DNA of 64,000 nucleotides from Vibrio viridaestus (GCF_003856525.1 NZ_RJVQ01000008.1:62001-126000); one strand, 5' to 3'. Shown: positions 10,280 to 20,810, counted from the stretch's first letter. The notes: generated by a model not told the origin, from the sequence alone. Translations and numbers: made by a program.

Positions 10280-11401
10280 ATGACCAAAAATCCAGACGCA
10301 AATAGCCAAAAGAAAGTCATCGTTGGCATGTCAGGGGGAGTTGATTCCTCTGTATCTGCGTATCTTCTTCAGCAACAAGGCTACCAAGTAGAAGGCTTGT
10401 TTATGAAAAACTGGGAAGAGGATGATGGTGAAGAATACTGCACTGCAGCTCAAGATCTTGCGGATGCTCAAGCGGTTTGCGACAAGCTTGGTATACACCT
10501 GCATAAAATCAATTTTGCAGCAGAGTATTGGGATAACGTATTCGAATATTTCTTAGCGGAATATAAAGCTGGACGCACGCCAAATCCTGATATTCTTTGT
10601 AATAAAGAAATCAAATTCAAAGCATTTCTAGAATTTGCGGATGAAGTACTCGACGCAGATTACATCGCTATGGGCCATTACGTTAGACGTACATTCCCAG
10701 AAAATGGCGAACGCCCACAAATGCTTCGTGGGCTTGATAATAACAAGGACCAAAGCTACTTTTTATACACATTAAGTCATGAGCAAGTGGCACGAAGCCT
10801 ATTCCCTGTAGGTGAACTTGAGAAACCCGAAGTTCGTCGTATTGCTGAAGAACAAAATCTGATAACAGCAAAGAAAAAGGACTCGACAGGCATTTGCTTT
10901 ATTGGTGAACGCAAATTTACTGAGTTTCTATCGCGTTATCTACCAGCTCAGCCTGGTAATATTGAAACTCCTGAAGGCAGAATTATTGGTGAACACCAAG
11001 GTCTTATGTACCACACACTTGGGCAACGAAAAGGCCTTCATATCGGTGGTCAAAAAGGCGGCGGTGGTCACGAAGATCCTTGGTACGTTGCGGATAAAGA
11101 CCTCAAGCGAAATGTATTGATCGCAGTGCAAGGCGCAGACCACCCCCTACTCAAGTCTGAGGGATTAATTGCGTCTCAACTACACTGGGTAGACCGTGAT
11201 ACTATTCAAGAACCATTTAAATGTTCTGTAAAAACTCGTTACAGACAGGCTGATATTCCTTGCACTGTGATCCCAATTGACGACAATAATATCAAGGTCA
11301 TATTTGACGAACCTCAGGTTGCTGTTACACCGGGACAATCTGCAGTATTTTATAAGGATGAAGTTTGCCTTGGTGGCGGCATCATTGAAAAACGCATTTA
11401 G
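10280..11401 (+). CDS. mnmA: MnmA, tRNA-specific 2-thiouridylase
   Basis: Adds sulfur to uridine 34 of the Lys, Glu and Gln tRNAs, using ATP and persulfide from the Tus relay. The product is 373 residues from the ATG at 10280; a GTG twelve bases upstream (10268) is in frame but less likely by comparison with relatives that begin a few residues before [10 protein letters not shown]. The PP-loop GMSGGVDSS is at about residues 16-24; the catalytic Cys107 ([11 protein letters not shown]) and the persulfide-carrying Cys206 (STGICFIGE) are both present. It is followed after 21 nt by hflD, the usual order mnmA-hflD-purB. Confidence 0.97.
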   Translation: MTKNPDANSQKKVIVGMSGGVDSSVSAYLLQQQGYQVEGLFMKNWEEDDGEEYCTAAQDLADAQAVCDKLGIHLHKINFAAEYWDNVFEYFLAEYKAGRTPNPDILCNKEIKFKAFLEFADEVLDADYIAMGHYVRRTFPENGERPQMLRGLDNNKDQSYFLYTLSHEQVARSLFPVGELEKPEVRRIAEEQNLITAKKKDSTGICFIGERKFTEFLSRYLPAQPGNIETPEGRIIGEHQGLMYHTLGQRKGLHIGGQKGGGGHEDPWYVADKDLKRNVLIAVQGADHPLLKSEGLIASQLHWVDRDTIQEPFKCSVKTRYRQADIPCTVIPIDDNNIKVIFDEPQVAVTPGQSAVFYKDEVCLGGGIIEKRI

Positions 11402-11422
11402 TTGATTAAAAGGAGCTTAAAA

Positions 11423-12043
11423 GTGTCTCATTCGAATTATGACCGTACAATCGCATTTGCCGGGCTCTGCCAAGCGGCCGCTCTGGTACAAAAAGTAGCG
11501 AGAGACGGTAGCTGTGATGAGAATGCTTTTGAAGCTTCTTTAAAAGCTATCCTAAACTTGAATCCCAATAGCACGATAGATATTTTTGGCGACGAATCAA
11601 ATTTGAAAGTGGGCCTCGAGTACTTAACTAACAAATTAGATAGTTCTCCATCTGGTAATGAGCTAACCCGCTATATTATTAGTATCATGGCTTTGGAAAG
11701 AAAGCTGAATGCTCGCAATGATGCCATGTCTCAGTTAGGCGATCGCCTCGACACGCTAGTGAGACAATCCGAGCACTTTTCCATTTTAGAAGAACAGATG
11801 ATAAGCAACTGTGCGAGTATTTATTTGGACGTAATTAGCCCTATTGGCCCACGTATTCAAATTTCAGGTACTCCATCTGTTTTACAGCAAACGTTAAACC
11901 AGCAAAAGGTCCGCGCACTCCTATTATCCGGAATTCGCTGTGCTGTATTATGGCGCCAAGTCGGTGGTAAGAGACGCCATCTGATTTTTGGACGTAAAAA
12001 AATCGTCGAACAGGCGAGAATATTACTTGCTAGAATTCATTAG
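11423..12043 (+). CDS. hflD: HflD, high-frequency-lysogenization protein homologue
   Basis: Peripheral inner-membrane protein; in Escherichia coli it binds phage lambda CII and influences lysogeny, and its housekeeping role is unclear. The start is GTG at 11423 because AAAAGGAG lies 7 nt upstream; the longer frame from TTG at 11402 has no such signal. The 206-residue protein is helical, with [18 protein letters not shown] at the N-terminus and a basic C-terminus ([12 protein letters not shown]), as in the family. It sits between mnmA and purB, most likely co-transcribed with them. Confidence 0.93.
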   Translation: MSHSNYDRTIAFAGLCQAAALVQKVARDGSCDENAFEASLKAILNLNPNSTIDIFGDESNLKVGLEYLTNKLDSSPSGNELTRYIISIMALERKLNARNDAMSQLGDRLDTLVRQSEHFSILEEQMISNCASIYLDVISPIGPRIQISGTPSVLQQTLNQQKVRALLLSGIRCAVLWRQVGGKRRHLIFGRKKIVEQARILLARIH

Positions 12044-12076
12044 AAATTCATAATGACACCCTTCTCTCTCACTTAA

Positions 12077-13468
<1,392 letters not shown>

Positions 13469-13485
13469 CTACTCTGATATGCAAG

Positions 13486-13514
13486 AAAATAGGGCTTAAT
13501 GCCCTATTTTTTTT
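13486..13514. terminator. Terminator downstream of purB
   Basis: A 10-bp stem (AAAATAGGGC with GCCCTATTTT, 5-nt loop) and an eight-T run form a strong plus-strand terminator. The A-rich left flank lets it also serve the convergent minus-strand operon, whose last stop codon (13504-13506) lies inside the right arm. Confidence 0.9.
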
Positions 13515-14028
13515 GGAAAAATAACGTTACTTTGCCAACAGTAACTCCAAACTTTTTGATGTACGATACATTGAAAAGATGGTTTTCATCCTGTCGGTAC
13601 AACCAATCATCAAACGAAACATCAATATCACCATCGTCCAACTTTAAGTTGAAATCGTATTGCCAGCGAAAAGCATTACCTAATGTCTGTCCTTTTGCCG
13701 TGCCAATAATATCGCCCGCTGTACCAGTGTAGGTTCCGTCGCTTTGCTTCATTATCGTCCAAACACGCTTGTCTGTTTCTCCGTCATGATAAACAAACGA
13801 TTCATCAAGGGTAAGTTGATTACCATTAACACGTCCTTTGATATCCACATGAAAACGCCTAGTTTGTTTTCCAGTATAATCCTGCACCATCCCCCATGCC
13901 TGAGTTTGACCATCAAAAAATGAAAATAGCTCGAAATCAGGGGTTGACTCTTTATACTCATCTAAATCAGCAGAACAACTCATTAAGAAAAGAGAAATTG
14001 GCAAGATAAGTAGTTTTAGATATTTCAT
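13504..14028 (-). CDS. DUF3833 lipoprotein
   Basis: A 174-residue predicted lipoprotein of the DUF3833 family; function unknown. The signal peptide (residues 1-17) ends in the lipobox LMSC with the lipidated Cys18. The mature part is beta-rich and polar, with FFDGQTQAWGMVQDYTGK and DDWLYRQDE, the conserved segments of this family. Its ATG overlaps the upstream stop (ATGA). It is the last gene of the eight-gene operon and its stop codon is inside the purB terminator hairpin. Family recognition is from overall sequence character. Confidence 0.82.
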   Translation of the reverse strand: MKYLKLLILPISLFLMSCSADLDEYKESTPDFELFSFFDGQTQAWGMVQDYTGKQTRRFHVDIKGRVNGNQLTLDESFVYHDGETDKRVWTIMKQSDGTYTGTAGDIIGTAKGQTLGNAFRWQYDFNLKLDDGDIDVSFDDWLYRQDENHLFNVSYIKKFGVTVGKVTLFFQKK

Positions 14029-14558
14029 TTATTCTCTCCTAAAAGTTTTTGTCTCTGCTGAGGATATTGCGTGTCATCTGATAACCAAATTGATAAGAAG
14101 GCGTTGGTGAACTCTGGAGACAAATCATTCGATACTTTATTCCACTCATTAGCACCAACAGCCTTAAAGTAAAATGATGCTGCCCCACTGCGACTGACAT
14201 ACGACAATGAGTCACCTTCTTCTATATCGGGATAGACCTGCGCTAAATTTTTACTCCAGTGTTTAATCTCATCATCGGGATAACCAAGCCCATGCCATTG
14301 ATCTTCGGTTGCTTCAAGCAACTTAGTCGCAGTAATATCTCGCTTATATTGAATGACCAGAGCAATATTTTGCTCGGCGAAGGGTTTCTGTATGTTCACC
14401 GTTCCCTCTTCACTGAGAAGCTGGGAAACATAGATATCCCAAATAAACACCGAAAAATCTGCTTGTCCCACTTTAGACCATTGATACCAATCCGAAGTCG
14501 CACCCACGGAAGTCGAGAAAAAAAAAAACAGTGATAGTCCCACTTTCTTCACAAGCAT
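14025..14558 (-). CDS. Chalcone isomerase-like periplasmic protein
   Basis: A 177-residue secreted protein of the bacterial chalcone-isomerase-like group, which binds fatty-acid-type ligands or is of unknown catalysis. The start is the ATG at 14558, one base after the previous stop, with CGGAG seven bases upstream; a longer frame extending to 14699 only overlaps the upstream gene. A signal peptide (VKKVGLSLFFFFSTSVGA) is followed by WYQWSKVGQADFSVFIWDIYVSQL, typical of the fold start, and YVSRSGAASFYF near the C-terminal half. It is coupled to the DUF3833 gene by a 4-nt overlap. Confidence 0.8.
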   Translation of the reverse strand: MLVKKVGLSLFFFFSTSVGATSDWYQWSKVGQADFSVFIWDIYVSQLLSEEGTVNIQKPFAEQNIALVIQYKRDITATKLLEATEDQWHGLGYPDDEIKHWSKNLAQVYPDIEEGDSLSYVSRSGAASFYFKAVGANEWNKVSNDLSPEFTNAFLSIWLSDDTQYPQQRQKLLGENK

Positions 14559-14559
14559 A

Positions 14560-15048
14560 TTAGTTCTCCGCATGGCATTTTCGGATGAGGAACATAACGG
14601 CCATCCATTCGAGAAATAGGATAACGAGAGTGAGATGCAGTGATTGAGTAAACTCAACCACACCAATCCGATACGCCGCATAATAACTAAGCATGCCACC
14701 TATTCCGCCAGCTAAAAGCAAAAGAAATTGGTTCCACGAGATAAATTTCACCATTAAGAATGAAATATAAATAGAAAAGCAGAACCAAAGCTCTATTAGC
14801 CACAGGGGTACCAACAGCCCATTTTCATCAAATAGAAATAGACCGAATTGCGTATTAGCAATGTCAAGCATGCATCCCATACAACCGATAAAAAGTGCCC
14901 GTGTTGTAATGTGCTTATGGCGAAGAAACGAAACGATGTAAACAATCACCACAATAGGAAGAACGGGCCATTCAACTTCAGAGGTTCCTAAAATTAGAAC
15001 AAACCAAATAGATTGAAACAGGATCGACAGATACAGAGGCCATAACAT
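14560..15048 (-). CDS. DUF2878 inner-membrane protein
   Basis: A 162-residue hydrophobic protein with about five or six membrane segments (near residues 3-20, 26-42, 50-65, 78-100, 105-125 and 135-153). The motif LDIANTQFGLF with PLWLIELWFCFS between them matches DUF2878, a family known mainly from gene clusters with Cfa-type methyltransferases. Function unknown. It begins 11 nt after the cfa stop and ends one base before the chalcone-isomerase-like start. Confidence 0.8.
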   Translation of the reverse strand: MLWPLYLSILFQSIWFVLILGTSEVEWPVLPIVVIVYIVSFLRHKHITTRALFIGCMGCMLDIANTQFGLFLFDENGLLVPLWLIELWFCFSIYISFLMVKFISWNQFLLLLAGGIGGMLSYYAAYRIGVVEFTQSLHLTLVILFLEWMAVMFLIRKCHAEN

Positions 15049-15059
15049 GGATCTGTTCG

Positions 15060-16301
15060 CTATTTTTCAAACGTCAGCTGAACAGTACTTATCGATTTAC
15101 TTAAAAATCCCCCCTCGCAATAACAGAGGTAGTAACGCCACATCCGAATAAATCGCTCATCGTATCCTTGTGCTCTCACTTTTTCGATCTGTTGTTCAAA
15201 ACGCTCTCTCCAGTACTTAAGTGTTTGGGCATAATCTAGACCAATATCCTTCACGCAACGAAGGTTAAACTCACTATGGGATGATGTCGAATTTAATAGT
15301 GCATTGATTGAAGGCAGAAAACCTCCGGGGAAAATATACTTCTGAATAAAATCAACGTTACGTGAGTAGCTTTCATACCTCTGATCTGCAATAGTAATCG
15401 CCTGAATAGCCATTTTACCGCGTGGATTGAGGAGTTCGTTACACTTCTCTATGTAGCCGTTAAGATATTGCTTGCCTACAGCTTCTATCATCTCAATAGA
15501 CACAAGTTTATCGTACTTACCTTTGAGTTCTCGATAATCTTGATTTAGGAGGGTAATGCGCTCTCCAAGTCCTTTGCTTTCAACTAGATTTTTTACGTAG
15601 TGGTATTGCTCTTCTGAAATGGTCGTCGTAGTAACCCGACATCCGTAATGTTCTGCCATATATACAGCCATCGCGCCCCATCCGGTACCAATTTCAATTA
15701 CATGATCGCTTGGTTTTAGCTCGAGCTGTTCACATAACCGCTTTAGCTTATTTATTTGTGCTTCGCCTAACGATTCATTCTGAGCCTCAAATAATGCACT
15801 TGAATACAACATCTTTTCGTCTAAGAACAATTGATAAAAGCTATTTCCGATATCGTAATGAGCATGAATATTCTCTTTCGCTCTCACCAGCGAGTTCCGC
15901 TTCATAAAATGTCCCAAACGATAATAAAGTGAGGTTAGCCAGGATGTCTTAGCCTCAATTCGATCTAGTGTATCGGCATTGGCTGCCATCAACTGAGTTA
16001 ACAGAGTCAAATCGGGGCTATCCCACAAGCCTTCTATATAGGCTTCGGCAGCTGCAATACTGCCTCCTTTCAAAATTCTGGAATACACACTTTCATCAAA
16101 TATGGTTATGACTCCTTCAGCGCTTACTTCACCGCTTATTTCACCAAATTGAAATTGCGTACCATGTCCACTGTCTGCAAATTTTTCTTCAACTATTAGT
16201 CGACCATTTCTCAATGAGTCTAAAAATTTAAACACGATACCGCGAGAAATACGCGCCTCTCTCGATAGTTGAGTTACTTTAATGGCAGTTGACTTCAACA
16301 T
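15060..16301 (-). CDS. cfa: Cyclopropane-fatty-acid synthase family methyltransferase
   Basis: SAM-dependent methyltransferase of the CFA synthase family, which modifies double bonds of membrane phospholipid acyl chains. In 413 residues it shows an N-terminal lipid-binding half with IFDESVYSRILKGGSIAAAE and a C-terminal Rossmann methyltransferase with HAHYDIGNSFYQLFLD near 150-165, SAM-binding VIEIGTGWGAMA near 202-213 and IEMIEAVGKQY near 270. Because it is embedded in an oxidative/light-type cluster it may be a specialised paralogue rather than the stationary-phase Cfa. Spacings are 11 nt on each side in the operon. Confidence 0.9.
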   Translation of the reverse strand: MLKSTAIKVTQLSREARISRGIVFKFLDSLRNGRLIVEEKFADSGHGTQFQFGEISGEVSAEGVITIFDESVYSRILKGGSIAAAEAYIEGLWDSPDLTLLTQLMAANADTLDRIEAKTSWLTSLYYRLGHFMKRNSLVRAKENIHAHYDIGNSFYQLFLDEKMLYSSALFEAQNESLGEAQINKLKRLCEQLELKPSDHVIEIGTGWGAMAVYMAEHYGCRVTTTTISEEQYHYVKNLVESKGLGERITLLNQDYRELKGKYDKLVSIEMIEAVGKQYLNGYIEKCNELLNPRGKMAIQAITIADQRYESYSRNVDFIQKYIFPGGFLPSINALLNSTSSHSEFNLRCVKDIGLDYAQTLKYWRERFEQQIEKVRAQGYDERFIRMWRYYLCYCEGGFLSKSISTVQLTFEK

Positions 16302-16312
16302 TCGTTTCTCTC

Positions 16313-17074
16313 CTAACTTCTATGGCTGGAACTTTTCTTACTATCGGGGTGGTCATATATTGGTGTTCCCTTTTTCCAAAGTAAGAAAGCATGCCAATAA
16401 ATTCCTATAAGCATTTTCATCGACTGAACGGGTGTTTTCAGCAGTAACTTGAACAGCTCTTTGTTGTCAAAAGGTTTGGCTTTGAGGCTCAAAGTGGCAT
16501 CAAATTGTTTTTCTTCGCTATGGCATTCGATATGGATCATCAGTTTTTTACTAAGTGGCTTAACCCGCCATTTATAAAGTTGGTCTATCGGGTTAAACGG
16601 AGATACATGAAAATTCTTACTGAATGAAATAACATCATCGTTGGGATCTAAAATGTAATAGTGCCTCTCATTCCATGGTGTGTTACTGACTTCCGCAACT
16701 AAACTGTTCCACTGATCGTTCTCATCGTAAACATAGTAGAAATTGACCGGACTAAAGTAGAAGCCCGCGTAGCGCAGATTAATAAGTGCCATCACCGTAG
16801 TTGATTCTTGCGATAGACTCTGACCACTTAACTCATTAACCTTATTGATTACCGCCCCTTTCAATGTTGACGCATGACAATGGAAATAATCACTTTTCTT
16901 AAACCTAGCCCAGTTCCAGGCTCTTTGGCCGAACAAAAACACTCTTTTCGATAAGGCATCGACATCATCGAGGTTAATACATGGCATGAATATCGAGTAC
17001 GAAAGCTCGTGATTTTTAGGACAAAACCGTCTATGACGTATCTCTCCTATCATTAGACGACTGGAGAAATCCAT
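16313..17074 (-). CDS. DUF1365 (COG3496) protein
   Basis: A 253-residue DUF1365 protein of unknown function. It has the family's opening SRLMIGEIRHRRFCPKNHEL and the segments FNPVNFYYV-like (YFSPVNFYYVYDEN near 120) and VSNTPWNERHYY near 140. Members occur almost always beside an FAD/NAD-binding COG2907 protein and a Cfa-type methyltransferase, as here, and are suspected to work on lipids. Its ATG overlaps the upstream stop by one base. Confidence 0.86.
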   Translation of the reverse strand: MDFSSRLMIGEIRHRRFCPKNHELSYSIFMPCINLDDVDALSKRVFLFGQRAWNWARFKKSDYFHCHASTLKGAVINKVNELSGQSLSQESTTVMALINLRYAGFYFSPVNFYYVYDENDQWNSLVAEVSNTPWNERHYYILDPNDDVISFSKNFHVSPFNPIDQLYKWRVKPLSKKLMIHIECHSEEKQFDATLSLKAKPFDNKELFKLLLKTPVQSMKMLIGIYWHAFLLWKKGTPIYDHPDSKKSSSHRS

Positions 17075-18375
17075 TACGCAGCTCCTTGAGTTTCCTCAAG
17101 ATGTTCTTGAGAGTCTTGCAACATTTCAATTTGTCTTACGATATCCAAAGCGCTCCTGACGCCATCTTCGTGAAAACCGTTATACCAATAAGCACCGCAG
17201 AACCAAGTCCGAGCCTTACCATTTATTTCATGCTTGCGAGCCTGAGCGACGATGGTGTCCGTATTGAACATAGGATGGTAATACTTAAACCGCCGGATAA
17301 TGTCTTGAGGATGAATAACATTATCGCTATTGAGGCTGACGCAATAAGTTGTCGGCAGTTCCAGACGCTGCAATATATTCATATTATAGGTTAGAGTCGG
17401 TTTTCTATTTTTCTGCTTGTCGTCTTTATCGGAAATCCAATAATTCCACGCAGCCCACGCTTTACTTCTCTTTGGCAATAGTGTCGTGTCACGGTGAAGC
17501 GTTACCTGATTCTCTTGATATTTAATTTGCCCTAGCACAGAACGCTCAGCTTCAGTTGCATCACTTAACATTCCGAGTGCCTGATCACTATGACAGGCTA
17601 AAATGACGTGCTCGTATATCGCACTTCCTTTTAGGGTTTCAACCTCGACACCAAATTGGGTGCGTTTGATACCGATCACTCTTGATTTAAGGTGTATAGA
17701 ATCCTTAAATCGTTCAATAAGTGGCTTTATATATTCTCTGGAACCACCTTTGATTACGTACCATTGTGGGCGATTGACGATATCGAGTAAGCCGTGGTTT
17801 GCGAAAAATCGTAGGAAGAAAAAAAGTGGAAACTCTCTCATATCGGCAACGGTCGACGACCAAATTGCGGCACCCATTGGTAAGATATAATTCTGACAAA
17901 AATACTCAGAAAAATTATGCTGCTTGAGAAAATCCCCTAATGTTTGATTAAGCGTTAGTTCTGTTGAGTGCCTGTACTGTTCTTTCGCTATTTTGTTAAA
18001 TCGTACAATTTCATATAAAAAAGCATAAAAAGAAGGCCGCAGCCAATTGCTCTTTTGAGCGAATAGCGTCGCTAGTGTATGACCGTTGTATTCTAGGTCA
18101 CAATCATCATTTCGCACGCTAAAACTCATTTCCGTTGGTGTGCTTTCCACCCCAAGCTCGTTTAACAAACGAATGAAGTTCGGATAGGTTTTATCGTTAT
18201 ACACAATAAAGCCAGTATCAATAGCCACTTTGCCGTGAGGCGTTTCTACATCAACTGTGGCTGTATGACCACCAATATAATCGTTAGACTCATACACAGT
18301 TACGTCGTGTTTTTCACTAAGATAATGAGCGGCCGTCAGCCCTGATATTCCACTACCAATAATAGCGATTTTCAT
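17074..18375 (-). CDS. FAD/NAD(P)-binding protein, COG2907 amine-oxidase-like
   Basis: A 433-residue flavoprotein with an N-terminal Rossmann motif IAIIGSGISGLTAAHYLS (GxGxxG) and the following Glu at the end of strand beta-2 (VTVYES). GGHTATVD and DTGFIVYNDKTYPNF near residues 36-65 are characteristic of COG2907 predicted NAD/FAD-binding proteins, and the C-terminal FCGAYWYNGFHEDGVRSAL closes the FAD site. It probably oxidises or desaturates a lipid, working with the Cfa-type enzyme; the substrate is unknown. It shares a one-base overlap with the DUF1365 gene. Confidence 0.87.
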   Translation of the reverse strand: MKIAIIGSGISGLTAAHYLSEKHDVTVYESNDYIGGHTATVDVETPHGKVAIDTGFIVYNDKTYPNFIRLLNELGVESTPTEMSFSVRNDDCDLEYNGHTLATLFAQKSNWLRPSFYAFLYEIVRFNKIAKEQYRHSTELTLNQTLGDFLKQHNFSEYFCQNYILPMGAAIWSSTVADMREFPLFFFLRFFANHGLLDIVNRPQWYVIKGGSREYIKPLIERFKDSIHLKSRVIGIKRTQFGVEVETLKGSAIYEHVILACHSDQALGMLSDATEAERSVLGQIKYQENQVTLHRDTTLLPKRSKAWAAWNYWISDKDDKQKNRKPTLTYNMNILQRLELPTTYCVSLNSDNVIHPQDIIRRFKYYHPMFNTDTIVAQARKHEINGKARTWFCGAYWYNGFHEDGVRSALDIVRQIEMLQDSQEHLEETQGAA

Positions 18376-18385
18376 TTTAATCTCC

Positions 18386-19111
18386 TCACGATCTGACTAA
18401 GTGTGCGACTAATCTGCGTTGAATTTCTTTAGGTAAAATCGATAAAAATCGAATTATGCCGGTAAATCTTCTCGGAAAATAAATATAGGGTTTCTTGGCT
18501 AAAATGCCCGTAAGCATCGCCTTGCTAGCCTGCTCTACTGAAATACACATCGGCATGGGAAAGTTGTTTTTCTTAGTAAGTGGAGTATCAACAAATCCCG
18601 GCATGACTAGGGACATATCGATATTTTTCGTCTTCCAATCATGCTGTAATGAGCGAAAGAGATAGTTGAGCGCCGCTTTAGAGGCTCCGTATGCCTCTGC
18701 GCGAGGAAGAGCTAACTCACTAGCAATTGAGCCAGTTAACACAACATGGTCACCAGGTCTTAAACGAGTTTGGATTGCTTGCAGGCAATTAATCGTCCCC
18801 ATAAAATTAACTTCCATCACGTGTTTAAACGTGTCTACATTGATTACCCCTTCATCTATGTAAAGACAATCACCCGCGTTTAACACCCAACAATCTGGCT
18901 TCTGATCAATCGCTTCTATTGCAAATTCGACTTCTTCTGGATTCGTAATATCAAACGTCGAGGCTACGATTCGCTCGTGGCTTTGGGTGAGTTTTTCCAA
19001 CTTTTCCTGACTGCGCCCACAAGCAATGACATTCCATCCCCGCTCAGCAAAATCAATAGCGAGTTGAGCACCGATACCTGAACTCGCCCCTGTTATCCAA
19101 ACTGTACTCAT
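18386..19111 (-). CDS. Short-chain dehydrogenase/reductase
   Basis: A 241-residue classical SDR. The NAD(P)-binding TGASSGIG is at residues 7-14, the NAG strand motif is at LNAGD near 80, and the catalytic YGASK (Tyr and Lys) is near 141-145 with an upstream Ser in TGSIAS. The C-terminus is basic and partly hydrophobic (RFLSILPKEIQRRLVAHL), which may place it at the membrane. It overlaps the SnoaL-like gene by 4 nt and precedes the flavoprotein by 10 nt. Substrate unknown. Confidence 0.88.
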   Translation of the reverse strand: MSTVWITGASSGIGAQLAIDFAERGWNVIACGRSQEKLEKLTQSHERIVASTFDITNPEEVEFAIEAIDQKPDCWVLNAGDCLYIDEGVINVDTFKHVMEVNFMGTINCLQAIQTRLRPGDHVVLTGSIASELALPRAEAYGASKAALNYLFRSLQHDWKTKNIDMSLVMPGFVDTPLTKKNNFPMPMCISVEQASKAMLTGILAKKPYIYFPRRFTGIIRFLSILPKEIQRRLVAHLVRS

Positions 19112-19527
19112 GATGCCATCCTCCTCTTCAGCGCTTTAATCACGTTACCCACGAGTGGAATGTGCTCATAAAGCATTGCTCCAAGGTCTAAAAAGTCACG
19201 ATGATATATTACGAGGCCATCTTTAAAACGTATGAGACTTGCACCCTGAACAGTGATCGGTTTTTTGTGATTGAGTTTTGGATGTGAGTAAGTCATTTCC
19301 CACATCAGATAGGCTTTGTCTTCAACAATATCGACATTGAAGATATTAAATTGGCAGCTAGATACGTTCGAATAGAGCCCACGAAAATACCCCAGCAGCG
19401 CACTGAGACCATTCAATTTATGAGCGGGGTCCTGAAACTCTATATCTGGATGGTAAATTGAAGTGACTAAATCCAGATTATCTCTATTGAGCTCAGTATA
19501 AACCTTGATGAAATGTTCGACATTCAT
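19108..19527 (-). CDS. SnoaL/NTF2-like protein
   Basis: A small NTF2-fold protein of about 139 residues, first gene of the eight-gene operon. HPDIEFQDPAHKLNG near residues 28-42 and the C-terminal IYHRDFLDLGAML match SnoaL-like proteins that occur in the same cluster in other proteobacteria. The start is uncertain: the ATG at 19527 (MNVEHF) follows TTTTGGATG, while upstream in-frame ATGs at 19533 and 19548 would add 2 or 7 residues. Enzyme activity cannot be inferred. Confidence 0.8.
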   Translation of the reverse strand: MNVEHFIKVYTELNRDNLDLVTSIYHPDIEFQDPAHKLNGLSALLGYFRGLYSNVSSCQFNIFNVDIVEDKAYLMWEMTYSHPKLNHKKPITVQGASLIRFKDGLVIYHRDFLDLGAMLYEHIPLVGNVIKALKRRMAS

Positions 19528-19540
19528 ACACATCCAAAAG

Positions 19541-19611
19541 TTGTACAAAATATTTACTTGTAAACATAGTACAATTAAAAAACTTATACAAATTTAATTT
19601 TGTATAAGTTT
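19541..19611 (-). promoter_or_regulatory. Palindromic operator region of the photo-oxidative-type operon
   Basis: Just upstream of the SnoaL-like start lies a perfect 13-bp inverted repeat, AAACTTATACAAA at 19580-19592 and TTTGTATAAGTTT at 19599-19611, with a 6-nt spacer. A second, looser element is TGTACA at 19542-19547 with TGTAAA at 19559-19564, and GTACAA at 19569-19574. TGTACA/TGTATA half-sites are the kind bound by B12-dependent LitR/CarH MerR-family photoreceptors. No regulator gene is present nearby, so the identity of the protein is inference. Confidence 0.6.
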
Positions 19612-19617
19612 GTGTAT

Positions 19618-19647
19618 AAAAAAAGAGCTCACCTGCGTAAGCTCTTT
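19618..19647 (-). terminator. Terminator of htpX
   Basis: An 8-bp stem (AAAGAGCT with AGCTCTTT, 10-nt loop) followed on the minus strand by a T run read from 19624 to 19618. It lies 30 nt past the htpX stop and immediately before the operator region of the next operon. Confidence 0.8.
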
Positions 19648-19677
19648 GTCTGAGATTAATTTCAAATGTTTTTGTAA

Positions 19678-20541
19678 CTACATGTTTCTAAGTGCATTGA
19701 TACGTTTATCAAGCGGCGGGTGGCTCATTAATAATTCGCTCAGAGTTCGCTTACCATTGATACCAAATGCCATCATCGAACCATCCAACTGCGATTCGTG
19801 ACTCATTTTTAATCTTTCCAATGCTGCGATCATTTTTTGTTTGCCGACTAACTCTGCGGCACCTGCATCTGCATGATATTCACGAACCCGGCTATACCAC
19901 ATTGTAATGAAGCTAGCCAAAATCCCGAAGACTAACTCAAGCACCATGGAAATAGCGAAATAAGCAAGAGTACTCGAGCTTTCTCCTTCGTCAGAATCTC
20001 TTGACGAAACCATTCCCGCAACCAAACGTGATAAAAAGATCACGAAGGTGTTTAGAACCCCTTGCAACAGCGTCATAGTAACCATGTCACCGTTTGCAAT
20101 GTGACTCATCTCGTGCGCTAAAACTGCTTCTGCCTCATCACGTGTCATATTGTGAAGAAGCCCAGTTGAAACCGCCACCAACGAGTCATTTTTCTTTGCT
20201 CCAGTCGCAAATGCATTGATATCTGGAGAATCGTAAATCGCGACTGTTGGCATGCCAACACCGACTTTCTGGCTTTGACGTCTTACTGTTTCAAGTAACC
20301 AATGTTCTGTTTCGTTACGAGGATTCTCGATAACCATACCGCCAACAGAACGTAGTGCCATTGATTTGGACATCATGAGCGAAATCAATGAGCCACCAAA
20401 GCCAAAGACAGCAGCTAAAACCAATAGACCTGGAATTCCACCCGGGTTAATACCTGTTACTGAAAATACGATATTTAGCACAATACCTAACACCAGCATA
20501 ACGGCTAGGTTGGTTGCTAAAAATAACAACACACGTTTCAT
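19678..20541 (-). CDS. htpX: HtpX, membrane-bound zinc metalloprotease
   Basis: M48-family heat-shock protease of the inner membrane that degrades misfolded membrane proteins with FtsH. It is 287 residues, the standard length. Two N-terminal membrane segments (about 4-26 and 35-58) and two more around 155-180 and 195-215 flank the zinc site HEMSH (His143, Glu144, His147); the third ligand is expected in [12 protein letters not shown] near residue 222. It is a single gene with its own terminator. Confidence 0.95.
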   Translation of the reverse strand: MKRVLLFLATNLAVMLVLGIVLNIVFSVTGINPGGIPGLLVLAAVFGFGGSLISLMMSKSMALRSVGGMVIENPRNETEHWLLETVRRQSQKVGVGMPTVAIYDSPDINAFATGAKKNDSLVAVSTGLLHNMTRDEAEAVLAHEMSHIANGDMVTMTLLQGVLNTFVIFLSRLVAGMVSSRDSDEGESSSTLAYFAISMVLELVFGILASFITMWYSRVREYHADAGAAELVGKQKMIAALERLKMSHESQLDGSMMAFGINGKRTLSELLMSHPPLDKRINALRNM

Positions 20542-20810
20542 TGCTCACTCTCCACTAGAGGATACTATTCGACTGATCTTCGAGTTCATACAGAACTACG
20601 AATTTATTCTTATATCTACAATGTATAGTCGTTGATTTCAAAAACAAGGTTAAGCGATAAATTGCAACATTTGATTTCATTGATTGCTCAATATACAGAC
20701 AACAAGTGGGAAGAAACCCGACAACATTAGACTTTAGTATTATTGAACAAGTTGAATAGGTCACCTATAGTCAGCATGGGACTCAAACAATTAGGCTTAA
20801 GGAAACTGTT

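Noticed and set aside
19580-19611. The 13-bp inverted repeat as an intrinsic terminator
   Set aside because: It is AT-rich, has no clean T run after it on either strand, and htpX already has a better terminator at 19618-19647; an operator is more likely.
20555-20764. 69-codon minus-strand open frame upstream of htpX
   Set aside because: Composition is unlike the neighbours, with many Cys and Ser codons in an AT-rich intergenic stretch, and no ribosome binding site; likely a chance frame over the htpX promoter region.
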